Shown: one piece after another, positions 22,932 to 37,115 of the stretch
Numbering within the stretch: position 1 is the first letter of the stretch
How the letters are laid out: each line of letters starts with the position of its first letter
NCBI GenBank assembly: GCA_002105175.1
Contig: MCGE01000005.1
Coordinates: 1,364,001-1,428,000 of the forward strand
From: Absidia repens
Lineage: Eukaryota; Mucoromycota; Mucoromycetes; Mucorales; Cunninghamellaceae
Length of the DNA stretch: 64,000 nucleotides
Direction of reading: 5' to 3'
Program-made: the position numbers and the translations under genes
Notes under the pieces: model-generated
The model's database searches: none
Told to the model about the DNA's origin: nothing
Seen by the model: only the letters and a program-made list of their open reading frames with translations

Positions 22932-23609
22932 AATTATCATTGATGCTACTCTTTTATACCACTGTTTAAATGAATTTGCTGTTGCTGTATTCATAATAAC
23001 AGGAAAATGTTCGATGTACCATTTTGTGATTTGCTCCTCTGATCCAACCCCTCTCCCTCTGGATTAAGTCCCCTTTTTTGCTCAATCTATTTATATCACA
23101 TACATTTGTTTGATTTCACTTTGCCTTTGGCTTTTCTTTTAAAAAACCAAAACCAAAAAGTCTTTGTTCATATACTTTTTTTCTCCGACATTTATTTATT
23201 TTACAAATAAAGAAAGACTCCTGTCTTTTTTATGTCATTTTTATCAGTATAATACCGTTTAGCAAGAAGTTGAAACAATAGGCAATGATAGAAATACTGG
23301 TTTTTTTTTTTTTTTGTACTTGAAAATAAACTTTAATCATTAATATGATAATAAAGGTGAGCGGAACAAAGTTACGTATATACAGTAGCTAGTACTTTTT
23401 TTATGCGTCCTTCATTGCCTTCTTTCTCCGTGCGTACACCACCGCCATTACTTTTGAAACCATTCAAGACATATTTATTTGACCCGTAATTTTTAAATCC
23501 CAATGTATTATACATACAGGAGACGGAGCACTGAGTACAGCGATTAGGCGAAGTTGCTTCAAACAGAATCCCTTTTTTTTTTTTTGCACAAATACATCCC
23601 CACAAAAAA

Positions 23610-24280
23610 AACATTTCACATCCCGCCCACGTGGATTTTTATACTCCCCAGTTTTTTTATTCGTCTTCCTTTTTTTTTTTTCTTTTTTTCTTCTTCTTCG
23701 CCATTCAACTTCTATGGGATTATGTTGGACTTAGATTAGTGTCAAGACTAGTTTAGAAGAGTTTCCAGAACAGAGATTACAAGATGCATGGGGAAACCCT
23801 TTCATTTTGGAATCAGGATTTTGGACCACCGTTGGTTTGCATCTTGGAGCCATCATTTACTTGGCTTAGTTTTAGTTTGTCCATAGTTTGTGTTTACACT
23901 TGAATTAATACTATTCAATAAAATATGTCTCTGTTTACATGTTTCAATGAAACTTTTCCCGTTAGTCCTTCTCATGTTTTGTGCAATAGATTCCTTTTTT
24001 ATTACCATTAACCTTATGATTAATATCGACAGTGGTTGCGCTTCAATACAAAAATATCTCTTTAACCATTCTTGAGTCTTTTAATGTATATTGGTATCCA
24101 TTTTACAATAGTACGTTTATCTTAGTCCTGGACATTCTTCAAATCTCACATTAGTCTCCTTCATGCTACCTCCAGTAGATCCTTCCATTCAACGCTTGTC
24201 ACTTTGAATTTCTCGATTTTAGTTTTAGTGTCTACCAATACATTTTAACGAAATATTTTCTTTGTATTAACCATCCTCTA
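23610..24280 (+). repeat. Dispersed element, long copy B
   Basis: Order of parts: the CACGTG box (23619-23640), a T/C tract (23650-23705), ATGTTGGACTTAGATTAGTG, and the core GATGCATGGGGAAACCC then TTTCATTTTGGAATCAGG. Next come TTGGCTTAGTTTTAGTTTGT and AATAAAATATGTCTCTG (near 23920). The second module follows with TTTCAATGAAAC and TCGACAGTGG, and then a third with TTCTTCAAATCTCACATTAG. Modules two and three match copy D in the same order. The core carries a 35-codon frame here, but it is frame-shifted or stopped in the other copies, so I treat the element as non-coding. Confidence 0.6.
23619..23640 (+). promoter_or_regulatory. CACGTG-containing box upstream of element copy B
   Basis: Reads TCCCGCCCACGTGGATTT. 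Closely similar sequence (CTCCGCACACGTGAATTT, TCCCGCACACGTGAATAT) lies at the same relative place, just before the pyrimidine tract, in copies C and D. CACGTG is an E-box recognised by bHLH factors in fungi; a promoter role here is inferred from position only. Confidence 0.4.
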
Positions 24281-24856
24281 ACCCATTTAATAATGAGCGA
24301 TGTTGTTATTGTTGTTATGTGGGTGTGCCACCAAATGCTAGCTTTCTAGTTCATCCATTGTGATGAAGCGTGGCACTATTTTCGCTCTACTATTCATATT
24401 GATCAACAAGATGTACCGTCAGAATAACCTCCGATAGATTAGACATAGTATATATACCCAACTCACTATTCCCCCCTCCCTACGTGTGGTATAAATAAAA
24501 ACTATACATCAACAACGTCCTCGTCCTGACACTCAGTAGATCAATTTTTGGAATGTTTTGTATTTGAATATACGTAACTGCAGCAATTAAAGTTTACTTG
24601 ATGTTCTTGTTCAATTCCGTCACGCTGATCTATAAGCAGTGTGTATCATAAGAGTGGGTACCTAAGAAGAGATGTGTTGAATGGACAAAAAGTAATAGAA
24701 GACGAGTTCTTTTATATGGTTGCGAAAAAAAATATGTTTTATTGTTGAAATGTGTCAATAGAGATAGATAATAAAACTGATGGTGCATATACTAGGAATC
24801 AAAAGATAAAAGTGAATATAGGAGACTGTGGGTGTGTGGAGATTAAACGATCTGAG

Positions 24857-25824
24857 CTAATCTTTGCCAAATTCTTCAGCCAATTCTCGACTTCGTATTT
24901 GAGCAGCAGAAATGGCACTATGCAAAATATGACGGATATTTCCAATTTCCAAAACCTTAACAGCAGCTTCTGTTGTTCCTTTGGGTGAGGTGACCTTGTG
25001 TCGTAATGTAACCAAATCTTCTTCACTTTCCATTGCCATTTTTGCAGCACCAATGCAAGTTTGAACAGTCAAAGCTTTTGCTTCTTCACTTGATAATCCT
25101 GCTTCAACGCCAGCGTTTTCTATAGTCAATATATACTGTGCGTGAGTTACCTTACTTTGATATGTCATGCGTCCTCCCACTTTCTTTTGTCTCTATCTAA
25201 ATGATAATACTTACGCATCGCTTCCATAATCAAAAAGTAGTAAGCAGGTCCACTTCCACTAACAGCAGTAACGGCATCAATCAAATGCTCTTTTTCAATC
25301 CAGGAAATATGTTTGCACACCACACCTAATAGAGCTTCAGTCAAGAGACGGTGGTCAGCAGTGACACCATGGGGCACAGCGTAGCAACCAACAGCACCTT
25401 CACCTATCAATGCAGGGGTATTGGGCATCAGACGGATCAATGGTAATTTATCACCGAGGTTCAGCCAGTGTCGTATCGAAGTCGTACTAATCCCAGCCGC
25501 AATAGAGATCAACAGAGGAATAAACCCGAGTTGCTGCTGTTGATCATGTAAGCGCGATTGAAGATCCAACATGACCACTTTCATGATCTGTGGTTTGACG
25601 GCAAAAATAATTACGTGAGGTAAAATCTGGAGGACTTGTTCATTGTTGCTGTATCCTTCGACGGTTGGGTATCTTTGCTTCATGTAATCTCGTCGATCGC
25701 GAGAGGGTTCACTAAAGACCAGCCGGTATCGAGTATCCTGACATAGGCCACCCAAAATAGCTTCCGCCATGTTTCCTCCTCCAACAAATGCAATCGTCAA
25801 TGATTGAAGTTCCTTGGCACGCAT
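24857..25824 (-). CDS. PRO3: Pyrroline-5-carboxylate reductase
   Basis: Last step of proline synthesis: NAD(P)H-dependent reduction of pyrroline-5-carboxylate to proline. Two exons, 25215-25824 and 24857-25119, 290 residues (yeast Pro3 has 286). N-terminal Rossmann motif IAFVGGGNMAEAILGGL (about residues 10-26), then FAVKPQ, ISIAAGIS, RLMPNTPALIGEG, and the conserved substrate-side block VTAVSGSGPAYYFLIMEAM near residue 185-203. The C-terminal dimerisation helix region reads GAAKMAMESEEDLVTLRHKVTSPKGTT with the hallmark R-x-x-V-T-S-P-x-G-T-T. The intron (GT at 25214, AG at 25120) falls in ...MEAMQ-NAGVEAGL and keeps frame. Divergent from ARF6. Confidence 0.95.
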
Positions 25825-26628
25825 ATATGTTTAGGGTATAGATAGAGGTTTACTATTCAAAGGGGAGGGAGGGTGGAATAAAGGAAAAAATGATCCATTT
25901 TATACACAAAGTTCCTGTAGCGGCATTTAAAAAATAAACTTTTTTTTGATTGATCTCGAAATGCCGAAGAGTGAGGACAGTATTTTAAGTAAGAGTGGAA
26001 TAATTCAAGATAGTCGGAACAGTATAAAAAGAGTATCATAAGACTAATTTTTATGCCACAGATTGGAAGCGATAAGCGATATACTGTATAATGGTATCAG
26101 GGCATTAAAGTAAGGCATAATAACAAGTTCAAATAAAAATGTTATTCATAAATAAAAGCAACCGATTTCAATAAGATACATTAGTATATTTCTATCCATA
26201 CAGATGTCTGCAAATAATGTAACGTAAAAGGAAGATGGTGGTGATATGTAAGATAGCTGTAGACGACCTTCCCCAGTTTCATGGTTCTGTTCATCTGCTC
26301 CAATTTGTCGATTGTCACTCTCCTCACTCGGTATAATTCAAACCCAGCATAGATTAATTTTTATTTTTTTATTTCTCGAGCCTCCTTTTGCTATTCCTTC
26401 TTTATATATTATTTCTTTTATTTGCAATTTTACGATACTAAAAAGAATCGATCTTTTTTCTATTTATTGCTAAAGTCATTAGTTTTTTTTTAAAAAAAAA
26501 ATTTCAATTCCTCTTTCCATTCCTTTACTCTTTTTTTTTTGTACCTTGTCAAACTAGACAGTTACAGCTTTCTCTCCATTCATTCATCTTGCAAACACGA
26601 ACTCTCTTCAAACATCTTACCATCAACT
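25825..26628. promoter_or_regulatory. Divergent intergenic region between PRO3 and ARF6
   Basis: About 800 bp. The ARF6 side (26350-26628) is T/C-rich leader. No coding region and no specific regulatory site recognised. Confidence 0.5.
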
Positions 26629-27438
<810 letters not shown>

Positions 27439-28496
27439 GTCATGCGGTTGGTTTTGAATTTGATTCTTTACTACTACTTTCCGTCTCCCTTTTTTTCTTC
27501 TTCTTGCTCTCCGTTTCGCTGCCCAATTTATTTGTTTGATGCTTGATTTTGTCTTTTTATGCTTTACTGTTATTATTACTATTATTACTTTTATTTTACA
27601 CTACCGTCTTACTTTCCCCTTCATCACTTCCTCAAACCCCTTTTTACTTTTTTTTACAGTTTAATGCAATTATTACTCCTCTCTTTTTATATATATCATT
27701 TTATTCGTTACCGCTTTATATCAAAAGACCTGGTCATGTTTCCTTTACTATTTATCTTCCTTTGTTTACCAATTATACATATTTTTTTTATTCAATAAAA
27801 AACAATAGCGACATTCAAAGGGACTAATTTTACTGTGTATTTGCTACTCTATGGTATGATGATGGAGAATACTGTATGCTGTAAAGTTTAATATGCGTAC
27901 TTTGACTTAAATTTCAGGGGAAGGATTGATCTCCGATTATTGAGTTTCCTGGAATGTGGCATGGTATCAGGGGAATTATTGCATGGGAATCACGGTGAAG
28001 GATCATTGTGGAATCAGAACTAGGGGTTAATTGGGACAGCATGTGTAAGACCTATGCTATGTGTAGAAACATTGATAGGCGGGGAATCAAGGTACGAATG
28101 TATGATTCATAATTAAGTAAAGTGATAAACGGGATGGAATCTGTATTATTTCGATTGACAAGCGTCACAGACAAAACACAAACACGAAGTCATTGATGTC
28201 ACACGTAGTTGGATGAACTAGTTTCTCTTCTTAACAACAAATCTATACAAGACGCAATTAATCAATGCCATCTACCATTCCTCACCAAATCGGTACCAAT
28301 AAAAATCAATTTTAAATCAATGTCAGATATCAAAATAACAAAATAACAAAATCATTTATTTGATCAATACATATATATGTATATATATAAACATTCAAAG
28401 TCAACTACAACAGTACACTACAATATTCTATCCTATTCATTATGGACTGTTTGACTAATCTATCATACTAATAAAACTTGACTAGACTAAACTAAG
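27439..28496. other. Convergent intergenic region between ARF6 and SDH5
   Basis: Holds the T-rich ARF6 3' UTR and the 3' end of SDH5. Nothing else recognisable. Confidence 0.5.
27794..27799 (+). terminator. Poly(A) signal AATAAA of ARF6
   Basis: AATAAA about 360 bp after the stop codon in T-rich 3' sequence. Confidence 0.45.
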
Positions 28497-29003
28497 CTAT
28501 TGAGACAGGTCAGGCATGCGCAACACTTTCTTGTCCTTGTTCTTGGCGTGTTGGCAGATCATTTCCAATACCTTGCTGTTCTTCCAATTTTCAGGGTGAG
28601 GTTTCTTGAAGGTTGCCCAATAAAAGATATCCCAATCAGGCTCATCTAAAAGACTATCGTATTCTTCGAGTTGAGCCATGCTAAACGTCGACAAGTGTTG
28701 TTTCGCAAATGTTGATAATAACAAGTCAGTTTCCAAAATACCCCGTTTTCTCGATTGATACAATAGACGAGCCCGTTTCTTGTCTTCCGATTCATTGGGT
28801 CGAGGAATAGGCTCCAAATTGGCGTAAGGTGTTTCGATGTCCATATTGGGCGAATGTCTAATAGCGAGATCGGGAAAAGGATCTTGATATTTGTGAACAG
28901 GTTTTTTACTATCGCCATTGTTATTGTTCCATAGAGAAGCACTATATGTCAAAGTTCTCTTCGATGAATAGAGCACCGTCCGTCTTGCGATGATTGGTAG
29001 CAT
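28497..29003 (-). CDS. SDH5: Succinate dehydrogenase assembly factor 2 (Sdh5/SDHAF2)
   Basis: Mitochondrial matrix factor needed for covalent FAD attachment to the SDH flavoprotein subunit. Single exon, 168 residues, start ATG at 29003 (MLPIIARRTVLYSSKR), a basic, Ser-rich amphipathic N-terminus suited to mitochondrial import. An in-frame codon further upstream would add about 37 basic residues; I prefer the internal ATG because it begins the presequence. Core motif RLLYQSRKRGILETDLLLSTFA is the family hallmark (Y-x-S-x-K-R-G), followed by LEEYDSLLDEPDWDIFYW, also conserved in SDHAF2 and bacterial SdhE. The C-terminal KKVLRMPDLSQ lacks extensions. Only 171 bp separate it from the divergent CBS-PB1 gene. 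Confidence 0.93.
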   Translation of the reverse strand: MLPIIARRTVLYSSKRTLTYSASLWNNNNGDSKKPVHKYQDPFPDLAIRHSPNMDIETPYANLEPIPRPNESEDKKRARLLYQSRKRGILETDLLLSTFAKQHLSTFSMAQLEEYDSLLDEPDWDIFYWATFKKPHPENWKNSKVLEMICQHAKNKDKKVLRMPDLSQ

Positions 29004-29174
29004 TGAAAAATAAAATATTGTAAGAGAAAAAAGAACCGGAAAGGGTGTTTTCCTAATTTTTTTTTTTTTACCCACCCTTGGTCTCAAACGAGAGCGGCGA
29101 TTGAAAAAGATCACCTGAAATTTAAAATTTTACATTTCTTTCATTATTTCCACCACTTTTTCTTTTGTTTATCA
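29004..29174. promoter_or_regulatory. Short bidirectional promoter region SDH5 / CBS-PB1 gene
   Basis: Only 171 bp between two divergent start codons, the tightest spacing in the window. Contains a T-rich tract but no site I can name. Both genes probably share control elements. Confidence 0.5.
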
Positions 29175-31987
29175 ATGTCGAAAAGATCTCATTTACAAGC
29201 ACCCAGTCGTAGTGAAGCAGATAGCAATACAGGAAGACAAAGACAAAGCAAACGGGATGAAGTAAGTTGAAAGAACAGTTTGAACAATTTTAATTTAATT
29301 ATAAAAAATCAAAACACGCTCCCTCCATTTATATTTATACTGTTAATTGATTTATACTCTTTTTTCTTCTCCCTCTCTTTTTTTTCCTCCTATGATAATA
29401 GGCCATCCGACAAAAATTTGAAAGAGAATTGTCAAAAAAACGAACAACGCCCGTGCAAAGACAGCAACAATACCGCAAAATTGCAGGAACCGTGTCTGCC
29501 CTCCGACCAGCTCAAGCGTTGACAGTCAAGGAAAGCATGCTGGTGATTGAAGCTTCTCAACTTATGGCTGCTAAGCGTAGTGATTGTGTCTTGGTGGTTG
29601 ATGATGACGATCATCTCAGTGGTATCTTCACTGTAAGTACCCCGCTTTTTCACTGTAATTTTTGTGTAAATTGAAGAATTTCATATGGTATTAATATTTT
29701 GCTTTTTTATGGGATGCTTATTTTAGGCCAAAGATATTGCATACCGTGTGGTCGCTGTTGATGAAATGGATGCAAGGTAAGATGATACAATGTCCCATAT
29801 TTTCTCATGGCTGAAAAAGAATAGATCACTCAATTTTTTTTTTTTTTTCATTCCCAACCATACTCGGTGAAATTGATCAGGGCTACACCAGTTGCTGATA
29901 TTATGACTCCTAACCCTATGTGTGTGACAGCTTCAACAAGTGCCCAAGATGCTCTCAATCTGATGGTTTCAAGAGGATTTCGACATTTGGTAAAGAAAAA
30001 TACTTCTCTTTTCCTAAAAGTAAATTTACCAACTCCTTTCTATTTATTTTGAAATGTGTTTTTAGCCTGTATGCAATGATGAAGGTGATATCTTTGGTCT
30101 TTTGGATATTACAAAATGCCTTTATGAAGCTCTGGACAAGATGGAACGGGCATATGGCTCTTCAAGGAAACTATATGATGCTTTAGAAGGCGTTGAAAAA
30201 GAGTGGTCTGGAAACCCGGTGCAATTGGTGGAATACATGGAAGTATTGCGGGATAGAATGTCATGTCCTGATATGACCACCGTCATGGATCGAGGTGCTG
30301 TGGAAGTCAATTATAAGGCCAACGTCCGTGAAATCGCCAAGATGATGAAGGAATGTCATACCACTGCTGTCTTGGTTATGAAGCATCATCGTCTGACTGG
30401 AATCTTCACTACGTAAGTTTAAATCGAGTCGGGTACGGGATACTTGAATTAACTTATATATTTATCTATTGTCTAACACCATTCTAGCAAAGATATCGTA
30501 AGTTAAAAAAAAAGATTGAGTGAAAAAATTCGAATTGCTAAATCTGTGTTTTTTCTTTTTTGCGATTAGGTACTCCGTGTCATTGCTGCGGGGCTGAATC
30601 CTGAAAACTGCTCCGTAGTGCGTGTCATGACCCCTGAACCTGACTGTGCTGAACCCACTACCACAGTTTTGGAAGCCCTGAAACGCATGAATGGTAATAA
30701 TAATGTCACTCAAAAATTACTATCAAAGCAAACTCACTTTATATTTAATTCGATTAATAGATGGGCACTACCTAAATCTACCAATTTTAGAAGATCATCG
30801 CGTGGTCGGTATCGTGGATGTCTTGAAACTGACATATGCCACATTAGAACAGGTATATGACAATGATGAACGAACAATAAAAGGAATATGACATACTAAT
30901 ACTATTTTACTATTTCGAAATTAGATGAACAGTATTCAAGGCAACGATGGTGAAGGTATGCTATGGATTTAGAGTCAATGTCTATTGTTTATTTTGGACA
31001 CTTACATGTTGTTTCCCTATTTATTTGACAGGGCCAATGTGGTCAAGGTTTTGGGATAGTTTTGCTGGTGGAGAAAGCGAATCACAAATATCATCTGACC
31101 CAAATGGCTCACATTTCATGTCTGGAAATCGACATTCGGCTTCCCATGTGGATCAGGTCATCAGCCCGGAACCATCGGCATCACTTTCTCAACTTCAAGG
31201 TTTTTCGGAAATTCAACCCAACGAATCAGCAAGCATGGTGATGAACAACGACGAAGCCAGCAGTGTATCCTCGTATCGGGTGCCATCATCAACCACCAAG
31301 AACAGCAACGGCGGCAGCAACTCCTTTACCTTCAAGTTTACTTCTCTTGGCGGCAAGACACACCGATTTGTGATGAAGTCAAACAGTTACGCTCATCTTT
31401 TGGACAGCGTGCGACAAAAGGTTTTAGGGGAACATGTACAATTTGCAGCAGCTTCTAGTCACTCTGCTTCTTCTTCGACTACGGGCAATACTGTGGATCA
31501 CCATCATGACGACGCTGCTGAATGGCTATCAATCTCGTATATGGACGATGAAGACGACTTGGTATTGATATCCTCTGACGCTGATGTGGAAGATGCTGTC
31601 ATGATGGCTCAAAAGCTTACTCAAACTCGAGTCAAATTGTATGTACATGATACAGCGGCACCAGCACAGACATCCTCCTCCTCCATACAATCTCCAACCT
31701 TGATTACAAACGTGCCAATTGTGAAGATAGATGAACCTGCTACACCAACCTCAATCAGCATTTCTCGGCAAATGAACAACAACAAGAAGGAACAACTGGA
31801 AACCCTGACCGACAGTGATGATGAAGATGTGGAACACGTTACTCTGAAGAAGAAGAAAAGTGGCAAGCAATATGATCGATCAAGTGGTACTCCTCAACAT
31901 CAAGATATACTGTTACCTGCAGCGATTGCCTTCCTGGGTGTGGTGATTATTGGTGTTTTTACTTACTCTCGTGTCAATCAATCTTAG
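29175..31987 (+). CDS. MUG70: CBS and PB1 domain membrane protein (Mug70-like)
   Basis: Ten exons: 29175-29261, 29402-29632, 29727-29776, 29881-29989, 30066-30412, 30488-30497, 30570-30693, 30761-30852, 30925-30955, 31032-31987, 678 residues (S. pombe Mug70 is similar in plan). Four CBS motifs in two Bateman pairs: about 50-200 (SMLVIEASQLMAAKRSDCVL, DIMTPNPMCVTASTSAQDAL) and about 225-350 (TTVMDRGAVEVNYKANVREI, VRVMTPEPDCAEPTTTVLEA). PB1 domain about 455-560 (FTFKFTSLGGKTHRF, and the acidic OPCA stretch YMDDEDDLVLISSDADVEDA). A single C-terminal transmembrane helix near 650-670 (LLPAAIAFLGVVIIGVFTYS) makes it tail-anchored. CBS pairs usually sense adenine nucleotides; PB1 mediates pairing. 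Exon 6 is only 10 nt (T-K-D-I across the junctions). Function beyond this is unknown to me. AATAAA at 32117. Confidence 0.88.
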
Positions 31988-33783
31988 TGATGATGCATTT
32001 TATATCTGTTGTATTTTTTCCCCATCCATTTATTATCGTTACAATCTCCTTAGTATAGATTTTTTTTTATGTTGCTTGTTTTTTATATTTTTATATACCT
32101 ATTCGGATTATCACTCAATAAAAAATAAAGCTTTTGCCCAGCGTACTTCGTCTTTTGTCATACTTGTGTTTATTATCCATCTATTATTCTTTTTGATTAT
32201 TAAATTTATAAACAAGATAGAAACAAACAAACATTGATCCATCAACGGCAACCAACACAATGTCAATTCTTTGTCTGTCATTTCCCCATGTCTGATGCCT
32301 ATATATGTGATTTGTGAAGTGGCGGAAACGGTAAATATTAACACAAAGGAAAGGTTTGTGTCCACCCACTGTGTTTTTTTATTTTATCTTACTCTTCTTC
32401 CGCACTGACCCTCCCCTCATTCATTTACTTTTTTTGTCTGCAATTCTTTTTGACTAAATGTTTTTTGATCATTTCTTTACCATTGATGTCGGCACTTGAA
32501 AACATTTGCCACTTCAAAAAGTGTGAGAAAAAAAAGCAGAGACTCGGCTCATCCCTTTTCTCGGCCCATCATCTTACTTTTTATTACGCCCGTTAATAAA
32601 AGTGACGAGACCCATGTGGTCAACTCAGTATTGATCAGCACTGTAAATGTTCAAATTGAACTTTGTGAATGAGCTTCTTTTGGTGACAAGGAAAAAAAGT
32701 AAAACTTTAAAAAAAACGTCGGGTCGTCTTCCGAAGTCAGGCATGAACATCTTTTTTTTTTTGAGCGGCGAAATTTCTCTCCCCCTCTTTTCAAATAGAC
32801 ATTTTGGAGGAAAGTGAATGTGCTCCCACGCGGGTAGTACATCTCACGGATCATTCTATGAATACGAACCCGAGATAAAACTTATGATTATAACTTGCTA
32901 TGAAATGGGACTATTCCTTCAAACCCGAGGAAGACTTGAAATAAAAATAAAAACATGTCAAGCGACATTAAATGATAGACGCTCATCAGGTACGCAACAA
33001 AGAAAAAAAAAAAAGGAAGAAATAAAAGATAAACAAACAGGTGATCCTGTCGGACAGGAGCCCAAGCAATTCTATACAGGGAACTTGCTAGTTACATTTG
33101 AAATTTACCACATGATAATCGATGATGTTGAAACATTCTTTTTTTTTTTTTTTTTCCTTTGTTTAGAGGAAAAAAAAAGTTCAGACAATCAAGGGTGCTA
33201 CTTGATAGCAAAAGAAAGAAACGAGTGAATTTTACCAGTGACAACATAACTTTGATCTCCGGGAAGTGTCGTTTTGGTCAATCCAGGGCGGGCGCCAAAT
33301 TAGAGTTTTTTTTTTTATCTTTCTGCTTCATCATATCATTGCCGTCATCCTGTTATGCTTGTCTATATAATTGTATAAATCCAAACATGAAACCAATGAT
33401 GATAAATTTTATGACGATGAGAATAAATCATATTGCTGATCTGATTTTAGTATAAAATCATATAGCACAACTTTGATTCAAGTTTAAATGCCATTAATGT
33501 ACAGAGTGAAAGGAGTCTCAAACAGAAAAGGTATAAAGGTTTTTTTTTTCTTCGAAACTCATGACCACTTTCTCTCACTACTCTCCCCCCACCCTCCATT
33601 TACATATTCAGTGCCCTTCGTCCCCAGTCCTCAAAATATCAATTTTGGACTCCGCATTTTTTTTATTTTACGTCCATTATCCTTTTGAATTTTTTTCCCT
33701 TCTCTTTCGCTTTTCTATCTTTTTATTAATTTTATTCCTCAAACCATTTTATACTGGTACTGTTATTTACCTGTTTTTGATTT
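31988..33783. other. Intergenic region before the forkhead gene
   Basis: 1.8 kb. A 136-codon frame at 32818-33228 contains a run of Phe from a T tract and no recognisable motif; I do not call it. The last 250 bp are T/C-rich leader of the forkhead gene. Confidence 0.5.
32117..32122 (+). terminator. Poly(A) signal AATAAA of the CBS-PB1 gene
   Basis: AATAAA 130 bp after the stop codon. Confidence 0.5.
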
Positions 33784-35903
<2,120 letters not shown>

Positions 35904-36299
35904 TCTTTTGTTTTGTTTGGAAATCCACTTAGGTTTTATTTAGATATGTGTTTTTACCATGTTGTATGTATAGTCTCTTTTCAATGATTCCCATTCCCCA
36001 ATCTTGTCCTCCCTCCCCCTTTTTTTTTTTCTTTTTTCCTTTTGTTCTTTATACATATTGACTTCGTTTTTTTTTTTTTTTTTTTTCTATCCTCTTATTT
36101 TCAATTCTCAGAATATATGTTCCCCCCCTTTTTTTTTTTTTTCTGATCCCTTTATGACAAACGCTGTATTCGAAATAAAAACCACCTTTTTTATATACCA
36201 CTTCCTTTTTATTTCATACGCATGAAGAATGCATATGTGTGTACACTACGATTATATACGTACTCATCTTACTACCAAGCTCGCTATGCAAGAAAAAAT

Positions 36300-36640
36300 T
36301 TTGGCGTCACTATTCACACTCCGCACACGTGAATTTGAAATTTTTGTATTAATTTACTTTCGTGGCTTCTCTTTCTTCTCTTCCTTTTTTTCCCTTTTAA
36401 TTTTCTTTTTGAATCTTCAATGAAGTGATGATGGTCTTGGATTAGTATTAGAACTTGAATTAGGGGTATTTTGAAAAGTGCAATACAAGCATCAGGGGGA
36501 ACCCCTTTCATTTTGGATTCGTGAGTTCTGAACATCAATAGATTAGCCTAATCTTTGGGAGTAGTGCCATGGAACCGTCATTAGTTAGATTTGTGTTAGT
36601 TTGTCGTAGTTTGTATCTATATCTGAATAAAATATGTCTT
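36300..36640 (+). repeat. Dispersed element, short copy C
   Basis: CACGTG box (36319-36338), T/C tract (36357-36415), GTCTTGGATTAGTATTAGAAC, core CAGGGGGAACCCC then TTTCATTTTGGATTCGTGAG (about 36490-36525), TTTGTGTTAGTTTGTCGTAG, and AATAAAATATGTCTTG near 36627. The second and third modules of copies A, B and D are not evident. Confidence 0.6.
36319..36338 (+). promoter_or_regulatory. CACGTG-containing box upstream of element copy C
   Basis: CTCCGCACACGTGAATTT, matching the boxes of copies B and D and placed just before the pyrimidine tract. Role inferred from position. Confidence 0.4.
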
Positions 36641-36957
36641 GTCTGTATCTCTGTCTATGTATACATTACTTATTTTGCTGATTTATATACATGTGCGTAG
36701 AAGAAAAAAAAATAGTATTTATATATATATATATATATATTATGTTTGTGTGCGTATGTCTATGTGAGAAAAAGTAAATGTTCCTTCTCCATCTTTACAA
36801 ACACCCACGCCAAACATCTTCTTTTTTTCTCATGTTTTGCAAAAAATAAAATAATTGACGCCAATTTTCTAGTTCAATACATATAAAATGATCCCTTTCC
36901 ATCCCCCACAACTATTACCACAGTAACATATCATTGCTTTTTGTCAACAAGGACTAT

Positions 36958-36963
36958 TTTATT
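36958..36963 (-). terminator. Poly(A) signal of midasin gene
   Basis: AATAAA on the minus strand, 153 bp after the midasin stop codon. Confidence 0.45.
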
Positions 36964-37115
36964 CAAATAATATACAATAAACGAGATAAAAACAATTCTA
37001 AAAATAATATAAAGTCAATAAACTAAACATGTAAATGTGATAGTAAAAATAAAATGGAGATACTAAACTAAAAATATAGGTACTGGTAATAATAATAATA
37101 ATAGAAGGCATTCTA

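Larger units (their letters stand above)
22796..24856. other. Convergent intergenic region with a dispersed repeat
   Basis: 2 kb between ATG1 and PRO3 3' ends. The left part (22796-23560) is T-rich 3' sequence with no gene seen. The long copy B of the dispersed element covers about 23610-24280. The right part holds the PRO3 3' UTR. Confidence 0.5.
35904..37115. other. Convergent intergenic region with short repeat copy C
   Basis: Between forkhead and midasin 3' ends. Long T-rich tracts at 36020-36145, the short copy C of the dispersed element at about 36300-36640, a (TA)n tract at 36721-36741 and the midasin poly(A) signal near 36958. No gene seen. Confidence 0.5.

Noticed and set aside
23784..23891. 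35-codon frame in the core of element copy B
   Set aside because: Frame-shifted in copy D and stopped early in A and E, no ATG in C; not a conserved peptide.
32818..33228. 136-codon open frame
   Set aside because: Contains a poly-Phe run from a T tract, no motif, no leader features; composition of chance frame.
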